This document shows, piece by piece, positions 1 through 10,176 of a stretch of DNA of 64,000 bases (position 1 is the stretch's first letter; the number at the start of each line of letters is the position of its first letter). Made by a program: the position numbers and the translations under genes. Below the pieces are notes generated by a model. It did no database searches. It worked only from the letters and a program-made list of their open reading frames with translations, and was not told the DNA's origin. This DNA comes from Sphingobacteriales bacterium (GTDB taxonomy: Bacteria > Bacteroidota > Bacteroidia > Chitinophagales > UBA2359), in NCBI GenBank assembly GCA_016711295.1, contig JADJTE010000005.1, positions 372,001 through 436,000 on the forward strand, in the 5' to 3' direction.

Positions 1-63
1 CCGCGCTACGCCAACTCTCGGCTGAATATCGGCACGGAAGCTAGTTTTTTAATTTGTTCTTTT

Positions 64-1022
64 ATGCACCGTATTGTCAGTCGCCGCGTAGTGCGCAACA
101 AAACCATGCAGGTACTCTACGCCTGCCGCGAAAACACCACCGTTAGCGACCAAGCCGTCGAATCTAACCTACATCGCAGTATTCGACAAGGATATATGCT
201 ATATCTTTATTTGTTGCACACGGCTGCCTTAGTAGGGCAATATGCCCTTATCGACAAAAAACGGCGTTTGGCTAAGTATATGCCCACCAAAGCCGACCAA
301 GAATTTTCGGTGCGTATTGCCGAAAACCCATTTATCCGTTATCTATCGACCGACGAAGGCTTGAATTTGTTGCTCAAACGCGAGAAAATAACAGCATACC
401 CCGACCCCGAACTGATTCCTAAGCTATTCAACGAGTTGATAGCCCAGAAAAGCTACCAACAATACGTAGCTCTGTCGCAACCTACGCTGCAAGACCACAA
501 AATGTAGCGGTGACGCTGTTTGACCGCGTATTGTTTAGCAGCGAATTGTACGAAGCCCACCTCGAAGAACTATTTGCGAGCTACGAAGATGATATGGAAT
601 ATGCCGCCGAAGCGGTAGGCATTACGCTACAAGCGTTTCAGCCCGATAATATGGAGCCTTGTGTCATTTACGTTCCCGCAGATGATTGGAAAGAAAAACT
701 CGAATTTGCCTCTCAAATCTTACGCGAATATCGCCAACACGAAGACGAATTGTACCAATTAGTAACGCCGCACTTAGAACGTTGGGAGCCAGAGCGCGTG
801 GCAGCGATGGATATGTTGCTCATCAAAATGGCAACTTGCGAAATGCTCTATTGCCCGCAAATACCCGTCAAAGTATCTATTAATGAATACTTAGAACTTG
901 CCAAACAGTACAGCACGCCGCGCAGTAAGGATTTTGTCAATGGCATCTTGGATAAAATCCTCTACCAATTGCGCCGCGAAAATCGGATACAAAAAATGGG
1001 GCGTGGTTTGGTAGATGGCTAA
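64..1022 (+). CDS. nusB: Transcription antitermination factor NusB (frameshifted)
   Basis: Two consecutive reading frames together make one long Bacteroidota-type NusB of about 318 residues. The first part (64-507) has the typical start with RRVVRNKTMQVLYA. The second (from about 510) holds the RNA-binding helical NusB domain, including ERVAAMDMLLIKMATCEML and the NEYLELAKQYSTPRSKDFVNGILDK stretch (given here only as landmarks). The frames join if one A is added to the AAAA at 499-502, giving HKNVAVTLFDRVLF across the break. NusB binds boxA RNA with S10 and promotes rRNA antitermination. I infer a sequencing indel rather than a real lesion. The Bacteroidota N-terminal extension is known for the family; its function is not. 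Confidence 0.88.
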
Positions 1023-1100
1023 CTCAAAGCCCTACCAGCAAAACCTTGTGCCCTCGTAGTTACTCGTTAGCTAAAATATGCCCACTCAACTCGTTTTGAC

Positions 1101-1784
1101 ATGCCCTCAATACCGCCCCTACTAACGCACTTGGAGCAACGCCTCCGAGACGGATACACCTACCAATTTGAGCCAATTCGCTACCTGCGCGAGTCCGTAG
1201 CGATATTTCGGCAATTTGTAGGCGGTTTTATCTTGTTTAGCTTGGCTGCGCTGCTGGTATTGCGCATTGCTCGCGAGCTGCCCTTAGCCCTTTTTTTAGT
1301 CGTAATATTGGGCTTGTCGGGCTGCTGGGCGGGCTATTTTTGGGTCTGCCGTCAATTGGCGCAAGCGAATAAACCCCAATTGACCGACTTTCTGCACGCT
1401 TTTCGCCCCTCTAACCTCAAAACTTGGCTGCTCCTTGCTATAATTATAGCCCTGCCCTTCGTAATAGCCTTGGCTATTGCTGCCTATACTCCCGTTGTAG
1501 TGGACTTGGTGGTATTGGGAATGGCTTTATTAGTATCACTCTTGTCGATATTTGCCTTGCCCTTGTGTGCTTGTTACAACATCAATCCCCTACAAGCTTT
1601 ATCGTTGAGCCTCGGATTGGTGAGCAAAAATCTATTGCCCATCACTTTTTTTGTGCTGTTGCTGATAGCCGCCAACCTCTTAGCCATTCCTACTATCATT
1701 GGTTTGCCCCTAAGTTTGTCGTTGAGTGCCTGCGCCATTCATAGCGCGTGTAGCCACTTATTGACGAAATATGCCGCCGATTGA
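1101..1784 (+). CDS. Multi-pass membrane protein of unknown function
   Basis: A 227-residue protein with a soluble N-terminus of about 35 residues (charged, aromatic) and about six hydrophobic helices, roughly at residues 38-56, 60-84, 109-130, 131-154, 177-198 and 200-216. Between helices 2 and 3 is a short polar loop (RQLAQANKPQLTDFLHAFRP). The overall look resembles small Bacteroidota membrane proteins with no assigned role; I do not recognise a catalytic motif. It begins 78 bp after nusB on the same strand, so it may be cotranscribed. The ATG at 1101 is the only sensible start. Confidence 0.65.
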   Translation: MPSIPPLLTHLEQRLRDGYTYQFEPIRYLRESVAIFRQFVGGFILFSLAALLVLRIARELPLALFLVVILGLSGCWAGYFWVCRQLAQANKPQLTDFLHAFRPSNLKTWLLLAIIIALPFVIALAIAAYTPVVVDLVVLGMALLVSLLSIFALPLCACYNINPLQALSLSLGLVSKNLLPITFFVLLLIAANLLAIPTIIGLPLSLSLSACAIHSACSHLLTKYAAD

Positions 1785-1931
1785 GGGGTTAAGCATGATT
1801 GGACATAGCCCTGACTCATGCTAATAGTTTGCAGATAGCTAAAACCTTATGAACCAAGCATTTGTGAAGCAAAGTAGCGGCAATTTATATGTTTGGTTAC
1901 TTATTTTTTAATAAATTTTTAAAAAAAAACA

Positions 1932-2636
1932 GTGAAAACCTGTATTATTACCGGTGCCTCGCAAGGTTTGGGTAGATGCTTGGCAGCTCGATTTGCTGCT
2001 GGCGGAGCCGACCTCGCGCTATGTGCTCGTAACGCCAACGAACTGTCTCAATTAGCTACCGACCTACAAGCGCAATACCCCAACATTACCGTATTTTGGC
2101 AGCGTTGCGATATGAGCCAGCCCGCTGATATTGCCCAATTTATGCAGGCAGCCATTGCCCAAGCACGGCACGGCATAGGTGCGCTTATCAATAATGTAGG
2201 TGCGTTTGAACTGAACCGCGCTGCCAATGACCCTGGTGCTGAATTGCTGTCGCGAATGTTGTCGCTTAACCTCTATGCCGCCTACCATAGCGTAGCTGCC
2301 GTATTGCCCACGCTATTAGCCCAGCAGAGTGGGCACATTTTTAATATCGAATCGATAGCTGCCATAGACATCCTCGACGATTGTGCTGCTTATAGCATAT
2401 CAAAGCGTGCCCTACATGCCTATACGCAATTGCTGCGCCGCGACCTCGCCTCGCAGCACGTCCGCGTTACGGGCGTACAGCCCGGAGCTATGCTCACCCG
2501 CTCATGGGAGGGGGCTACCGTGCCGCCCGACAAAATCATACCGCCCGAAGAAGTTGCCGAACTCGTTTGGCAATGCTACCAATTGTCCGACCGAACCGTA
2601 GTTGAGAATATCGTTGTGCGCCCTGCATTGCCATAG
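1932..2636 (+). CDS. Short-chain dehydrogenase/reductase (SDR)
   Basis: A 234-residue classical SDR. The cofactor motif TGASQGLG sits at residues 7-14, NNVG near residue 88, and the catalytic Tyr-Lys pair in YSISK near residue 152. The start is GTG at 1932: the Rossmann strand (KTCIITGAS) begins directly after it, as in SDR homologues, and no ATG fits. Substrate cannot be read from the sequence; sepiapterin-reductase-like or ketoacyl-reductase-like enzymes are both possible. It is preceded by an AT-rich stretch with a run of A, and followed by a 300-bp gap with a dispersed repeat. Confidence 0.8.
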   Translation: MKTCIITGASQGLGRCLAARFAAGGADLALCARNANELSQLATDLQAQYPNITVFWQRCDMSQPADIAQFMQAAIAQARHGIGALINNVGAFELNRAANDPGAELLSRMLSLNLYAAYHSVAAVLPTLLAQQSGHIFNIESIAAIDILDDCAAYSISKRALHAYTQLLRRDLASQHVRVTGVQPGAMLTRSWEGATVPPDKIIPPEEVAELVWQCYQLSDRTVVENIVVRPALP

Positions 2637-2706
2637 CTACCTTGGGCATTTTAAAAAATACAAATGCCTGTAAATCGAAGGTTTATCGCTTGAATATAGG
2701 ATTTTA

Positions 2707-2793
2707 TCCACCGAGTTCAATGCCTACGGCATTCCCGGCTTGTGCCTATTAGGTGCCATCGACGTAATATGCATAGGTGTTTTATCCATTAAG
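2707..2793. repeat. Dispersed intergenic repeat with TGCC-TAC-GGCA hairpin
   Basis: In the gap between the SDR and dnaJ lies a stretch with the hairpin core ATGCC-TAC-GGCAT at about 2720-2732, followed by GTGCCTATTAGGTGCCATCG and a GTAATATG segment. The same order of words recurs at 57292-57360 (ACGAGTTTTATGCCTACGG, then TCGTGTCTATTAGATG, then GATGTAATATG), and the hairpin core recurs twice around 54060-54130. No reading frame is present. I take it to be a non-coding dispersed repeat of REP type. The rest of the gap 2637-2936 is AT-rich and shows nothing else. Confidence 0.6.
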
Positions 2794-2936
2794 TATATTG
2801 GGAAACAAGTTTTAAAAAATTGTTAAAATTTGATTTACAGGGCACTATCGCACAATAAAAATTGGTAGCGTTTTCAGTTTTTTATTTATTTTTTCCGTTC
2901 GCGCATAGTTTTTCCCAATATCATGGAGGGGGATAA

Positions 2937-4085
2937 TTAGTTAAAAAACTCGCGTACTTTATCGAAAAAACCTTTTTCGTTTTTGCCAGGGTTGGGTTTG
3001 AAATTGTCGGAGTGGCGTAGTTGTTCTAATATTTGGGCTTCTTTTTGGTTGATGTTTTGGGGTATCCATACATTGACCTCTACCAATTGGTCGCCTATGC
3101 CGTAGCTGTTGAGCGAGGGCAATCCTTTTCCTTTGAGGCGGAATATCTTGCCCGATTGGGTGCCAGGTGGTATTTTTATTTTCACCTTGCCCGAAATAGC
3201 GGGTATTTCGATAGCGGGATTACCTACGACAGCATCTACGAAGCTGATATATAATGTATACACTACGTCGTTGCCTTCGCGTTTGAGGTTGGGGTCGGCG
3301 ATTTCTTCGATGGAGATGATGAGGTCGCCGGCGGGAGCGTTGCGTTCGCCTGCATTGCCGCGCCCCGATACAGACATTTGTATGCCTTCGGTTGCGCCTG
3401 CGGGTATATCTAAGGTAACGGTTTCTTCGCCATATACGCGCCCTTCACCGCGGCAGACAGTACATTTATTGACGATAATTCTGCCTTCGCCATTACAAGT
3501 AGGGCATGGGGCAGTAGCGTTCATCGTTCCGAATGGCGTTTGTACGGGCTGGCGCACCGCGCCTTGCCCATGGCAAGTGGTACAAGTGCTGCTATTGCTA
3601 TCTTTGGCTCCTGTACCTTTGCAGATTGTGCAGGTGACATGTTTTTTTACCTTGATAATTTTTTGTGCTCCTGCGGCTATTTCTTGGAGTGTAAGGGGCA
3701 CGCGGACGCGCAAATTGCCGCCACGCTGCCCGCCGCGTTTTTGCCTGCTGCCGCCACGCTGCCCGCCGCCAAATATATCGCCGAACATGTCCATGATGTC
3801 ATCTACGTTCATACCGCCAAATCCACTACCGCCAAATCCGCCGCCACCGCCAAACCCGCCTGGTGTATTATGCCCAAATTGGTCGTAGTTGGCTCGTTTT
3901 TGGGTATCGCTCAATACCTCGTAGGCTTCGGCAGCCTCTTTAAATTTATCTTCGGCAACTTTGTCGCCTGGATTGCGGTCGGGGTGATACTGCATGGCTA
4001 CTTTGCGGTAAGCCTTTTTGATTTCTTCGGCAGTAGCAGATTTCGATATGCCTAATATTTCGTAGTAGTCGCGTTTTTTGGACAT
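2937..4085 (-). CDS. dnaJ: Chaperone DnaJ (Hsp40)
   Basis: A full-length 382-residue type I DnaJ, intact. In order: J domain (residues 1-70) with HPD in MQYHPDRNPGD; a Gly/Phe-rich linker (about 72-115, GGFGG repeats); a zinc-binding region with four CxxCxGxG units (CTICKGTG, CTTCHGQG, CPTCNGEG, CTVCRGEG); and the substrate-binding C-terminal domains with IPPGTQSGKIFRLKGKGLP. It stimulates DnaK ATPase and delivers unfolded clients. It lies 124 bp downstream of grpE on the same strand, the usual chaperone pairing; dnaK is not in the window. Confidence 0.97.
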   Translation of the reverse strand: MSKKRDYYEILGISKSATAEEIKKAYRKVAMQYHPDRNPGDKVAEDKFKEAAEAYEVLSDTQKRANYDQFGHNTPGGFGGGGGFGGSGFGGMNVDDIMDMFGDIFGGGQRGGSRQKRGGQRGGNLRVRVPLTLQEIAAGAQKIIKVKKHVTCTICKGTGAKDSNSSTCTTCHGQGAVRQPVQTPFGTMNATAPCPTCNGEGRIIVNKCTVCRGEGRVYGEETVTLDIPAGATEGIQMSVSGRGNAGERNAPAGDLIISIEEIADPNLKREGNDVVYTLYISFVDAVVGNPAIEIPAISGKVKIKIPPGTQSGKIFRLKGKGLPSLNSYGIGDQLVEVNVWIPQNINQKEAQILEQLRHSDNFKPNPGKNEKGFFDKVREFFN

Positions 4086-4209
4086 AATGGTAGGGAGGTG
4101 ATATTAGTTTGTGCGCCCCACCAGGTGGAAATAGGGCAGGGCAGGTTTTGGGGAGTGTGTGTGGCGGGGTAGGAACTGTTTATCTTGTCCAAGCAGCCCA
4201 CCAGTTTAG

Positions 4210-4782
4210 TCATTTGCCGACTACTACTTTGGCATACCGGATAATGATTTTATGCAGATAATAGCCTTTTTCTACTTCGTCTATTACTTTGCCGCTCAAT
4301 TGCTCGTTGGGTGCCGGTATTTCGGCGATAGCTTCGTGCCATTCGGGATTAAAGGGTTCGCCGATGGTTTTCATTGCCTCTAATCCTTTTTGTTCGAGTA
4401 GATTTTTAAATTTGTGATAAATCAATTCAAAACCTTTGGTGTCGGAATCTTGGGGCACGGCTTTGAAAGCGCGTTCAAAATCGTCCAAAATGGGCAATAG
4501 CTCGGTAATTACTTCGCGCGATGCCATTTGTGTCATTTCTATGCGTTCGCGTGCCATACGGCGGCGTGCGGTGTCGAACTCGGCATGAAGGCGCAGGTAT
4601 TTTTCTTTTTGCTCTTTTAGCTCTATTTCGTAATTTATTTTTGGGATATTATGGTTGTTTTCTGCCGTGTTGCTGGTGGTTTGCTCTCTGCTGTCTGTGC
4701 TTGCGTCCGTAGTTTCGACGGGTTCGGAGCCTGCTTCGAGGTCGGCGATGAGGGTTTCGGGGGTGATAGGTTGCTCGTTCAT
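4210..4782 (-). CDS. grpE: Nucleotide exchange factor GrpE
   Basis: GrpE, the DnaK nucleotide exchange factor. The acidic, disordered N-terminus is followed by the long dimerisation helix (KEQKEKYLRLHAEFDTARRR) and the C-terminal beta domain with GLEAMKTIGEPFNPEWHEAI and the ending GYYLHKIIIRYAKVVVGK. I place the start at the ATG at 4782 (190 residues, MNEQPITPETL), because the upstream in-frame extension to 4851 is low-complexity and not typical of GrpE. It is directly upstream of dnaJ, so the two are probably cotranscribed. Confidence 0.95.
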   Translation of the reverse strand: MNEQPITPETLIADLEAGSEPVETTDASTDSREQTTSNTAENNHNIPKINYEIELKEQKEKYLRLHAEFDTARRRMARERIEMTQMASREVITELLPILDDFERAFKAVPQDSDTKGFELIYHKFKNLLEQKGLEAMKTIGEPFNPEWHEAIAEIPAPNEQLSGKVIDEVEKGYYLHKIIIRYAKVVVGK

Positions 4783-4995
4783 GAGGACAATAGTGGTTGT
4801 AATTTTATTTTTTTCGGTATTGGGTAGTGTAGATGTGCTTGGTGGGTTCAAGCACGTTGTGGGTAAATCTTAGGAAATTTTGCCCAAACCCTACTTGGGT
4901 AGCTGATTGCTAAAATAATGCCAAAGCGTATTGCAAAGCTATTATACGCCACTTTGTCGTTTTTTGTCAAAATGGCGCGACAGTTTGTCGGTTGT

Positions 4996-6857
4996 TTATC
5001 GCAATTCGAGCACCCAAACTGTCATGGGCGGTATTTCGAGCGTAGCGTTTAATTGTAAGGTTTGGTCGGTTATGATATTGCGGGCTTGGGTATATCCTTG
5101 CAGGTTTTCGGCAAAGCGAGCGGTATTTATGGCAGTAGGTTTGGCATTGCTATTGATAATAATCATCGCCGATTCGCGGTCGGTATAGCGAAAATAGGTA
5201 TAAACGCCTTTTTCGGGTACGTATTGTTTCAATTTTCCGTGTCGGATAACATCGGCATTTTTGTGCCATTGGCACAAGCGGCGCGTATAGTTGAATACGT
5301 CATTTTCGGTATCGCTGCGCCCTTTTTCGGTAAATTTGTCGCTGGGGTCGCCGCGCCAACCGCCTGGGAAGTCTAATCGCACCAAGCCGTCGGGGTTGGC
5401 AAGATTTTTCATTGTAATTTCTGTGCCGTAGTAGATGCAGGGAATACCGCGCGTAGTGAGCAAAAAGGCAAGCCCCATTTTCAGCTTGTCCGTATTATTG
5501 CCTACAACCGACAGGTAGCGGTCTAAGTCGTGATTATCTAAAAAAGTGACATTTCCATTGGGGTTGGTGTATAGATAATCGCTCGAAAGGGTTTCGTACA
5601 AGCGCATCACGCCTTCTGTCCAGCCGAAAGGTTCGTTAAAGGCGGCTTTATGGCATAATAGAGTTGGAAATCGGTCAGACCCGTCAGTTGGGATTGAAAA
5701 TCTTGTTTTACTTTTGTTTGTCCGTGAAAATAGAGTTGTGTAGGCAAACCCTGTACCCAAGTTTCGCCAAAAATGCTCATATTGGGGTATTCGTGCAAGA
5801 TAGCTTTTATCCATTGCTGTTTAAATGCCTCGCTCGAATAGGCGTAGGTATCTAAGCGCAGGGCATCTATGCCGGCATATTCTATCCACCAGATATTATT
5901 TTGCGTCAGGTAGGTAGCTACTAATGGATTATCTTGGTTTAGGTCGGGCATGTGGGCATCGAACCAACCGTTGAGCATCAGGTTTTTATCGGCATCGGCG
6001 CGATAAGGGTCTAAAAGGGTAGTAGCGCGGTAGGTAGTTTTGGTAAATTTAGGGAATTGGTGTATCCAATCGGCGGCGGGCAAATCTCTGATAAGCCAAT
6101 GTTGGTCGCCTACATGGTTATGGATAATGTCTTGTACCATTTTTATCCCGCGTCGGTGGCATTGGTCGGATAGTTCTAAGTAAATATCGTTATTGCCCAA
6201 GCGCGGGTCGGTTTGGTAGTGGTTAGTGCAGGCATACCCGTGATACGACCATAGGGGTTGGTCGTTTTCGAGGGTAGGGTTGAGCCACAAGGCAGTGATG
6301 CCCAAGTCAGCTAAATAATCCAAATGATTTATCACGCCACGCAGGTCGCCGCCGTGCCGCCAGCCTAATGTATCGCGGTTGAGGGTTGTTTGGCGGGTGT
6401 TTTTTACGATGTCGTTGCTGGGGTCGCCGTTGGCAAATCGGTCGGGCATAATCAAATACATCACATCTGAGGGATTTAAGCCCATCAGACGGCGGCGGTC
6501 GGGTTGGCGCGGGCGCAATTCGTAGGCGTAAGTGAATCGTTCTTTATCGTTGCTGAACACCAAGTCGTATTTGCCCGCAGGCGTATTGTCTGCTATGCTG
6601 AGGTTGATAAAGGCATAATTGGGGTTTTCGGTCGTGACGGTGCTGCGCAGTGCCAAGCCACGTTCCGCAGATTGGGGCGAAACAGATACGCGGTATTGAG
6701 CAATGTTTTTGGCATGTATTACTACTTGCAAATGGCTGTTTTGCATACCAACCCACCAAAAAGGGGGTTCTATGTGTTCTATATTGGGTTTGGCAAACAA
6801 AGAAATAGCCGCGCAGCAACACAAGCACGCGGCAAGCAATATTCGGTTCATGGGCAT
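4996..6857 (-). CDS. Neopullulanase/cyclomaltodextrinase-like alpha-amylase, SusA type (frameshifted)
   Basis: A secreted GH13 enzyme of about 620 residues split into two frames that join near 5647-5649: one missing base in the run restores LYYAIKAAFNEPFGWTEG. The N-terminus is a signal peptide (residues 1-22) followed by a beta-sandwich domain (about 25-120). The catalytic barrel shows the GH13 regions: DIIHNHVG (region I), ALRLDTYAYSS with the nucleophile Asp (region II), GETWVQG with the acid Glu (region III) and FLDNHDLDR (region IV). It should cleave starch-type or cyclic maltodextrins in the periplasm. No susC/D genes are nearby. The break is a homopolymer indel, so I treat the gene as functional. 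Confidence 0.88.
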
Positions 6858-6989
6858 TTTTTAATAAAAATTGATATGTTTTAAGTGCAGTGTACTTGCC
6901 GCAAAAGTGTAAAGGTACAAATTTGGTGCAAAAGGTCGAGTATTCTTAGGCAAAAAACGCATTTAGGGCAAAAAAATATTGTCTAATAT

Positions 6990-7020
6990 TTTGACCAACA
7001 CAATAAAAGCCTTACCTTTG
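6990..7020 (+). promoter_or_regulatory. Bacteroidota-type promoter of rpsU
   Basis: TTTG at 6990-6993, a 19-nt spacer, then TACCTTTG at 7013-7020. This matches the known Bacteroidota sigma-A consensus TTTG-N19-TAnnTTTG exactly in spacing and lies 37 bp upstream of the rpsU ATG. It is the clearest promoter of the window and supports the phylum assignment. Confidence 0.7.
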
Positions 7021-7057
7021 CAGCCTCAAAAAAATAAAACAACCACATTTTAAACGT

Positions 7058-7249
7058 ATGTTGCTTATCAACCCACGCGAATCTGATTCGATAGACAAAG
7101 CCTTGCGCAAATACAAAAAGAAATTTGAAAAAGCGGGTATCTTGCGCCAACTCCGCGCCCGCAAAGCATTTGTAAAGCCCTCCATAGTGCGCCGAAGCCA
7201 ATTGCTCAAAGCAGAATACCGCCAAAAAATGATGTCGGAAGACCAATAA
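7058..7249 (+). CDS. rpsU: Ribosomal protein bS21
   Basis: A 63-residue basic protein starting MLLINPRESDSIDKALRKYK, with the family's KFEKAGILRQLRARKAFVKPS core. Length and pattern match Bacteroidota bS21, a late-binding 30S protein. In Bacteroidota, bS21 with bS6 and bS18 helps hide the anti-SD of 16S rRNA (known for the phylum, not shown here), which fits the absence of Shine-Dalgarno sites before the genes in this window. A strong promoter lies upstream and a terminator downstream, so it is probably a monocistronic unit. Confidence 0.95.
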   Translation: MLLINPRESDSIDKALRKYKKKFEKAGILRQLRARKAFVKPSIVRRSQLLKAEYRQKMMSEDQ

Positions 7250-7290
7250 TCTATCCCGAAAATATCATTATTTTTTTTGACTCATACCGT

Positions 7291-7328
7291 TTAGGCAACC
7301 TATCGAATAGCGTTGCCTAAGCCTTTTT
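7291..7328 (+). terminator. Rho-independent terminator after rpsU
   Basis: A perfect 9-bp stem, TTAGGCAAC at 7291-7299 with GTTGCCTAA at 7312-7320, followed by GCC and TTTTT. It ends only 13 bp before the ATG of the next gene, so that gene either relies on read-through or uses a promoter overlapping the hairpin. Confidence 0.75.
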
Positions 7329-7340
7329 GTGCCTATATCA

Positions 7341-7976
7341 ATGCCTGCAATAGCCATAAAAGCCACACATATCAATAACCTGACCGATGCCCGCTACTTC
7401 GCTGTATTTGCCGAATGGATTGGGTTTAAGTTGGCTAATGACGACCCACAAGCCCTATCTCTGACCAATGCTCGCGAATTGATGGGTTGGGTATCGGGTG
7501 TGCGCTTAGTGGGCGAGTTCGGACATTCGCCCATTGCATATATCAACGCCTTAGCCGAAGCACTACAATTAGACACCATCGAAGTAGCACAATCCACAGA
7601 TTTGACGGGTTTAAGTCCTATTGTGTCTAGCGTATTGCGCCGCGTAGAATTGTTGCCCGATACCGAAGTAGATGCCCTCGCGCTTTACTTAGCACTACAC
7701 CAGCATACCTCTGCCGCCTTTGTGTTCGACCTGAGCCAAGGTGATTATACGGCTGCCTCCTTGCCCAGGCACCCACTATGGAAGTCCGGCGCATTGCAGC
7801 AGTGGTGTAGCCAATATCGCGTTATCTTGCAATTGCCGTTCGACGCAGCCACTATGCTGCCCGTGATAGAGGTACTTCAACCTTTTGGGATAGCCCTGAC
7901 GGGCAGTGACGAACAACAAACAGGACTCAAAACGTTTGACGAACTAAACGAATTGATAGAACTGTTGGGCTATTAA
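7341..7976 (+). CDS. Phosphoribosylanthranilate isomerase-like protein, catalytic Cys missing
   Basis: A 211-residue protein that keeps the outline of TrpF: an N-terminal strand followed by NLTDARYFAVFAEWIGFKL, and an end with ALTGSDEQQTGLKTFDELNEL, which match the TrpF first and last barrel units. In TrpF the first strand is K-x-C-G-x-T, with Cys as general base. Here it reads IKATHINNLTDA, so the Cys is absent, and the Gly-rich phosphate-binding loops are weak. No other trp genes are nearby. I infer a TrpF-derived protein with a different or lost activity. Start at ATG 7341 rather than GTG 7329, because the latter lies in the terminator's T-tract. Confidence 0.6.
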   Translation: MPAIAIKATHINNLTDARYFAVFAEWIGFKLANDDPQALSLTNARELMGWVSGVRLVGEFGHSPIAYINALAEALQLDTIEVAQSTDLTGLSPIVSSVLRRVELLPDTEVDALALYLALHQHTSAAFVFDLSQGDYTAASLPRHPLWKSGALQQWCSQYRVILQLPFDAATMLPVIEVLQPFGIALTGSDEQQTGLKTFDELNELIELLGY

Positions 7977-8067
7977 GCCGACCAAAATATAGGCGAAGTC
8001 CAAGCCTAACTATTTGATTCTCAATCATTTAGAACAAAATAACACCTATGGGTTTATAGGCATATTA

Positions 8068-8184
8068 GTAACTATTTAGGCATTGCACCTCTTTGTTTTG
8101 CTTAGACTTCTTGCGAAAGTAAAAATAGTAGGATTGAGAAATCATTTCTTAGCACTAAAATGTTTGATGCACCTAAATAGCCAC
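8068..8184. mobile_element. MITE-like element, copy A (117 bp)
   Basis: Left end GTAACTATTTAGG, right end CCTAAATAGCCAC (two mismatches to the perfect inverse). The flanks GCATATTA and GTATATTA match at 7 of 8 positions, an aged target duplication. The interior differs from the 112-bp copies, so this is another subfamily sharing the ends. It lies 57 bp upstream of argS; nothing else is seen in the gap 7977-8241. Confidence 0.7.
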
Positions 8185-8241
8185 GTATATTAAATGTCTA
8201 TCTGCTTTTTTGCTACTCTATCATTTCCGAAATAAGTATCC

Positions 8242-10031
8242 ATGCTACCCGAACAAAACATCAAACAAAGCGTTGTGGCAGCCATAGCATCGCTTTACCA
8301 GGCTACTATAAATCCCGAACAATTACAAATTACAGAGACACGTCGCGAATTTGACGGCGATTTTACGCTAATGGTCTTTCCGTTGGTCAAAATAAGCCGA
8401 CAATCGCCCGAACAGACGGGACAAGCCTTTGGGGCGAATATCTACAAGCCCAACACACGTACATAGAGCATTTTAACGTCATCAAAGGTTTTTTGAACCT
8501 ACGACTAAGCAACGATTTTTGGCTCGATATGTTTCGGCAAATCGTCAGCAATCCCAACTATGGCACACTACCGCCTACGGGCAAGTGTATTGTAGTAGAA
8601 TATTGCAGCCCCAATACCAACAAACCCTTGCATTTGGGGCATGTGCGCAATATGCTTTTGGGTTGGTCGGTGGCAGCTATTTTGGCGGCTGCGGGCAACG
8701 AAGTACATAAGGTTTTGATTTATAATGACCGCGGCATTCATATCTGCAAAACGATGGCTGCTTGGCTTGCTGTGGGCAAAGGCGACACGCCCGAAAGCAC
8801 GGGCAAAAAAGGCGATTTTTTGGTGGGCGAATATTATATCAAATTTGCCGAACTGCACGCCCAACAAAAGCAAAACCTTATTGAGGGCGGTATGTCGGCA
8901 GACGAAGCAGAACAAGCCACGCCCATTTTTAAGGCTGCCCAAGAACTGCTGCGCCAATGGGAAGCCAATGACCCCAAGACGCGCCAACTGTGGGAGATGA
9001 TGAATGCTTGGGTATATCCAGGACACAACGAAACATACGCCAAGTTGGGTGTCGATTTTGAAAAACGCTACTATGAGTCGGAAACCTACTTGGGCGGCAA
9101 ACAAATGGTAGAATCGGGTTTGGCAAAAGGCGTGTTTTATCGCAAAGAAAACGGTGCAGTAGCCATAGACCTAAGCGCGGAAAAATTGGACGAAAAAATT
9201 TTGGTGCGCGGCGACGGCACAACTATCTATATCACGCAAGATTTGGCGGCGGCTGATATGCGCTATAACGACTACCAAATGGATACCTCTATTTATGTAG
9301 TGGGCGACGAGCAGAACTACCATTTCAAGGTACTAAAAGCTATCATGCAGCATTTGGGCTATCCGTTTGCCGACCAAATTTACCACCTTTCTTATGGCAT
9401 GATAGATTTGCCTACGGGACGCATGAAATCGCGCGAGGGTACTGTTGTAGATGCCGACGACATGATAGCCGAAGTCATAGCCACCGCACAAGCCCATACC
9501 GAGGCATTGGGCAAAACCGAGGGATTTACGCCCGAAGCCTCGCAAAACTTATACCGCATAGTGGGTTTAGGGGCATTGAAATTTCATTTGCTCAAAATAA
9601 ACCCGCAAAAGCGCATCATTTTTAACCCCGAAGAAAGCATCGATTTCTTGGGGCATACGGGTCCCTTTGTGCAGAATTGTCATGCCCGCATACAGTCGGT
9701 AGTCAGAAAATACAAGGCAGAACATCAACTCGACGGCACTATACAGCTCAATCCCACCGATTTGCACCCTGCCGAACGGAATTTGTTCGTACAGCTATAC
9801 CGTTATGTGCCCGCGCTGCAAGTAGCTGCCCAAACCTACGACCCCGCCGCGATAGCTGATTATGCCTACCAATTAGCTAAGTTATACAACCATTTCTACG
9901 CCGAATGTCCTATTTTGAGCAATAAAGACCCGCAACTAAACCATTTTCGTACCGTATTGTCGTTAACTGTGGCGCGACTGCTGCGCCAATCAATGGGCTT
10001 GCTCGGTATAGAACTGCCCGACCGAATGTAA
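8242..10031 (+). CDS. argS: Arginyl-tRNA synthetase (frameshifted)
   Basis: About 596 residues in two frames. The first (8242-8466) is the N-terminal Add-1 domain that binds the tRNA D-loop. The second carries the class I catalytic core with the HIGH motif as PLHLGHVRN, the KMSKS-like loop GRMKSREGT, and the all-helical anticodon domain ending QSMGLLGIELPDRM. The frames join within TTTGGGG at 8428-8434, where one extra base restores GEYLQAQHTYIEHFNVIKGF. argS is single-copy and essential in nearly all bacteria, so the break is probably an error in the sequence. A terminator follows directly. Confidence 0.93.
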
Positions 10032-10036
10032 TCCGA

Positions 10037-10071
10037 AGCTGCCCCTACAAGAGTTGGGGCGGCTTTTTTTT
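10037..10071 (+). terminator. Rho-independent terminator of argS
   Basis: AGCTGCCCC (10037-10045) pairs with GGGGCGGCT (10056-10064) over a 9-bp stem with one G-T pair, followed by eight T. It starts 6 bp after the argS stop codon. Confidence 0.85.
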
Positions 10072-10176
10072 GAGCATATTTATAGCGATTTCAAGGGCAG
10101 ATGAAAATTATTATTTGTTGTGGGTGTATCTTTAATTACAATATTCGTCAAAACAGTAAGTTTAGATTTAATGATT

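Noticed and set aside
3109..3888. 259-codon Pro/Leu-rich frame opposite dnaJ
   Set aside because: Antisense shadow of a perfectly conserved dnaJ; no signal, motif or start context of its own.
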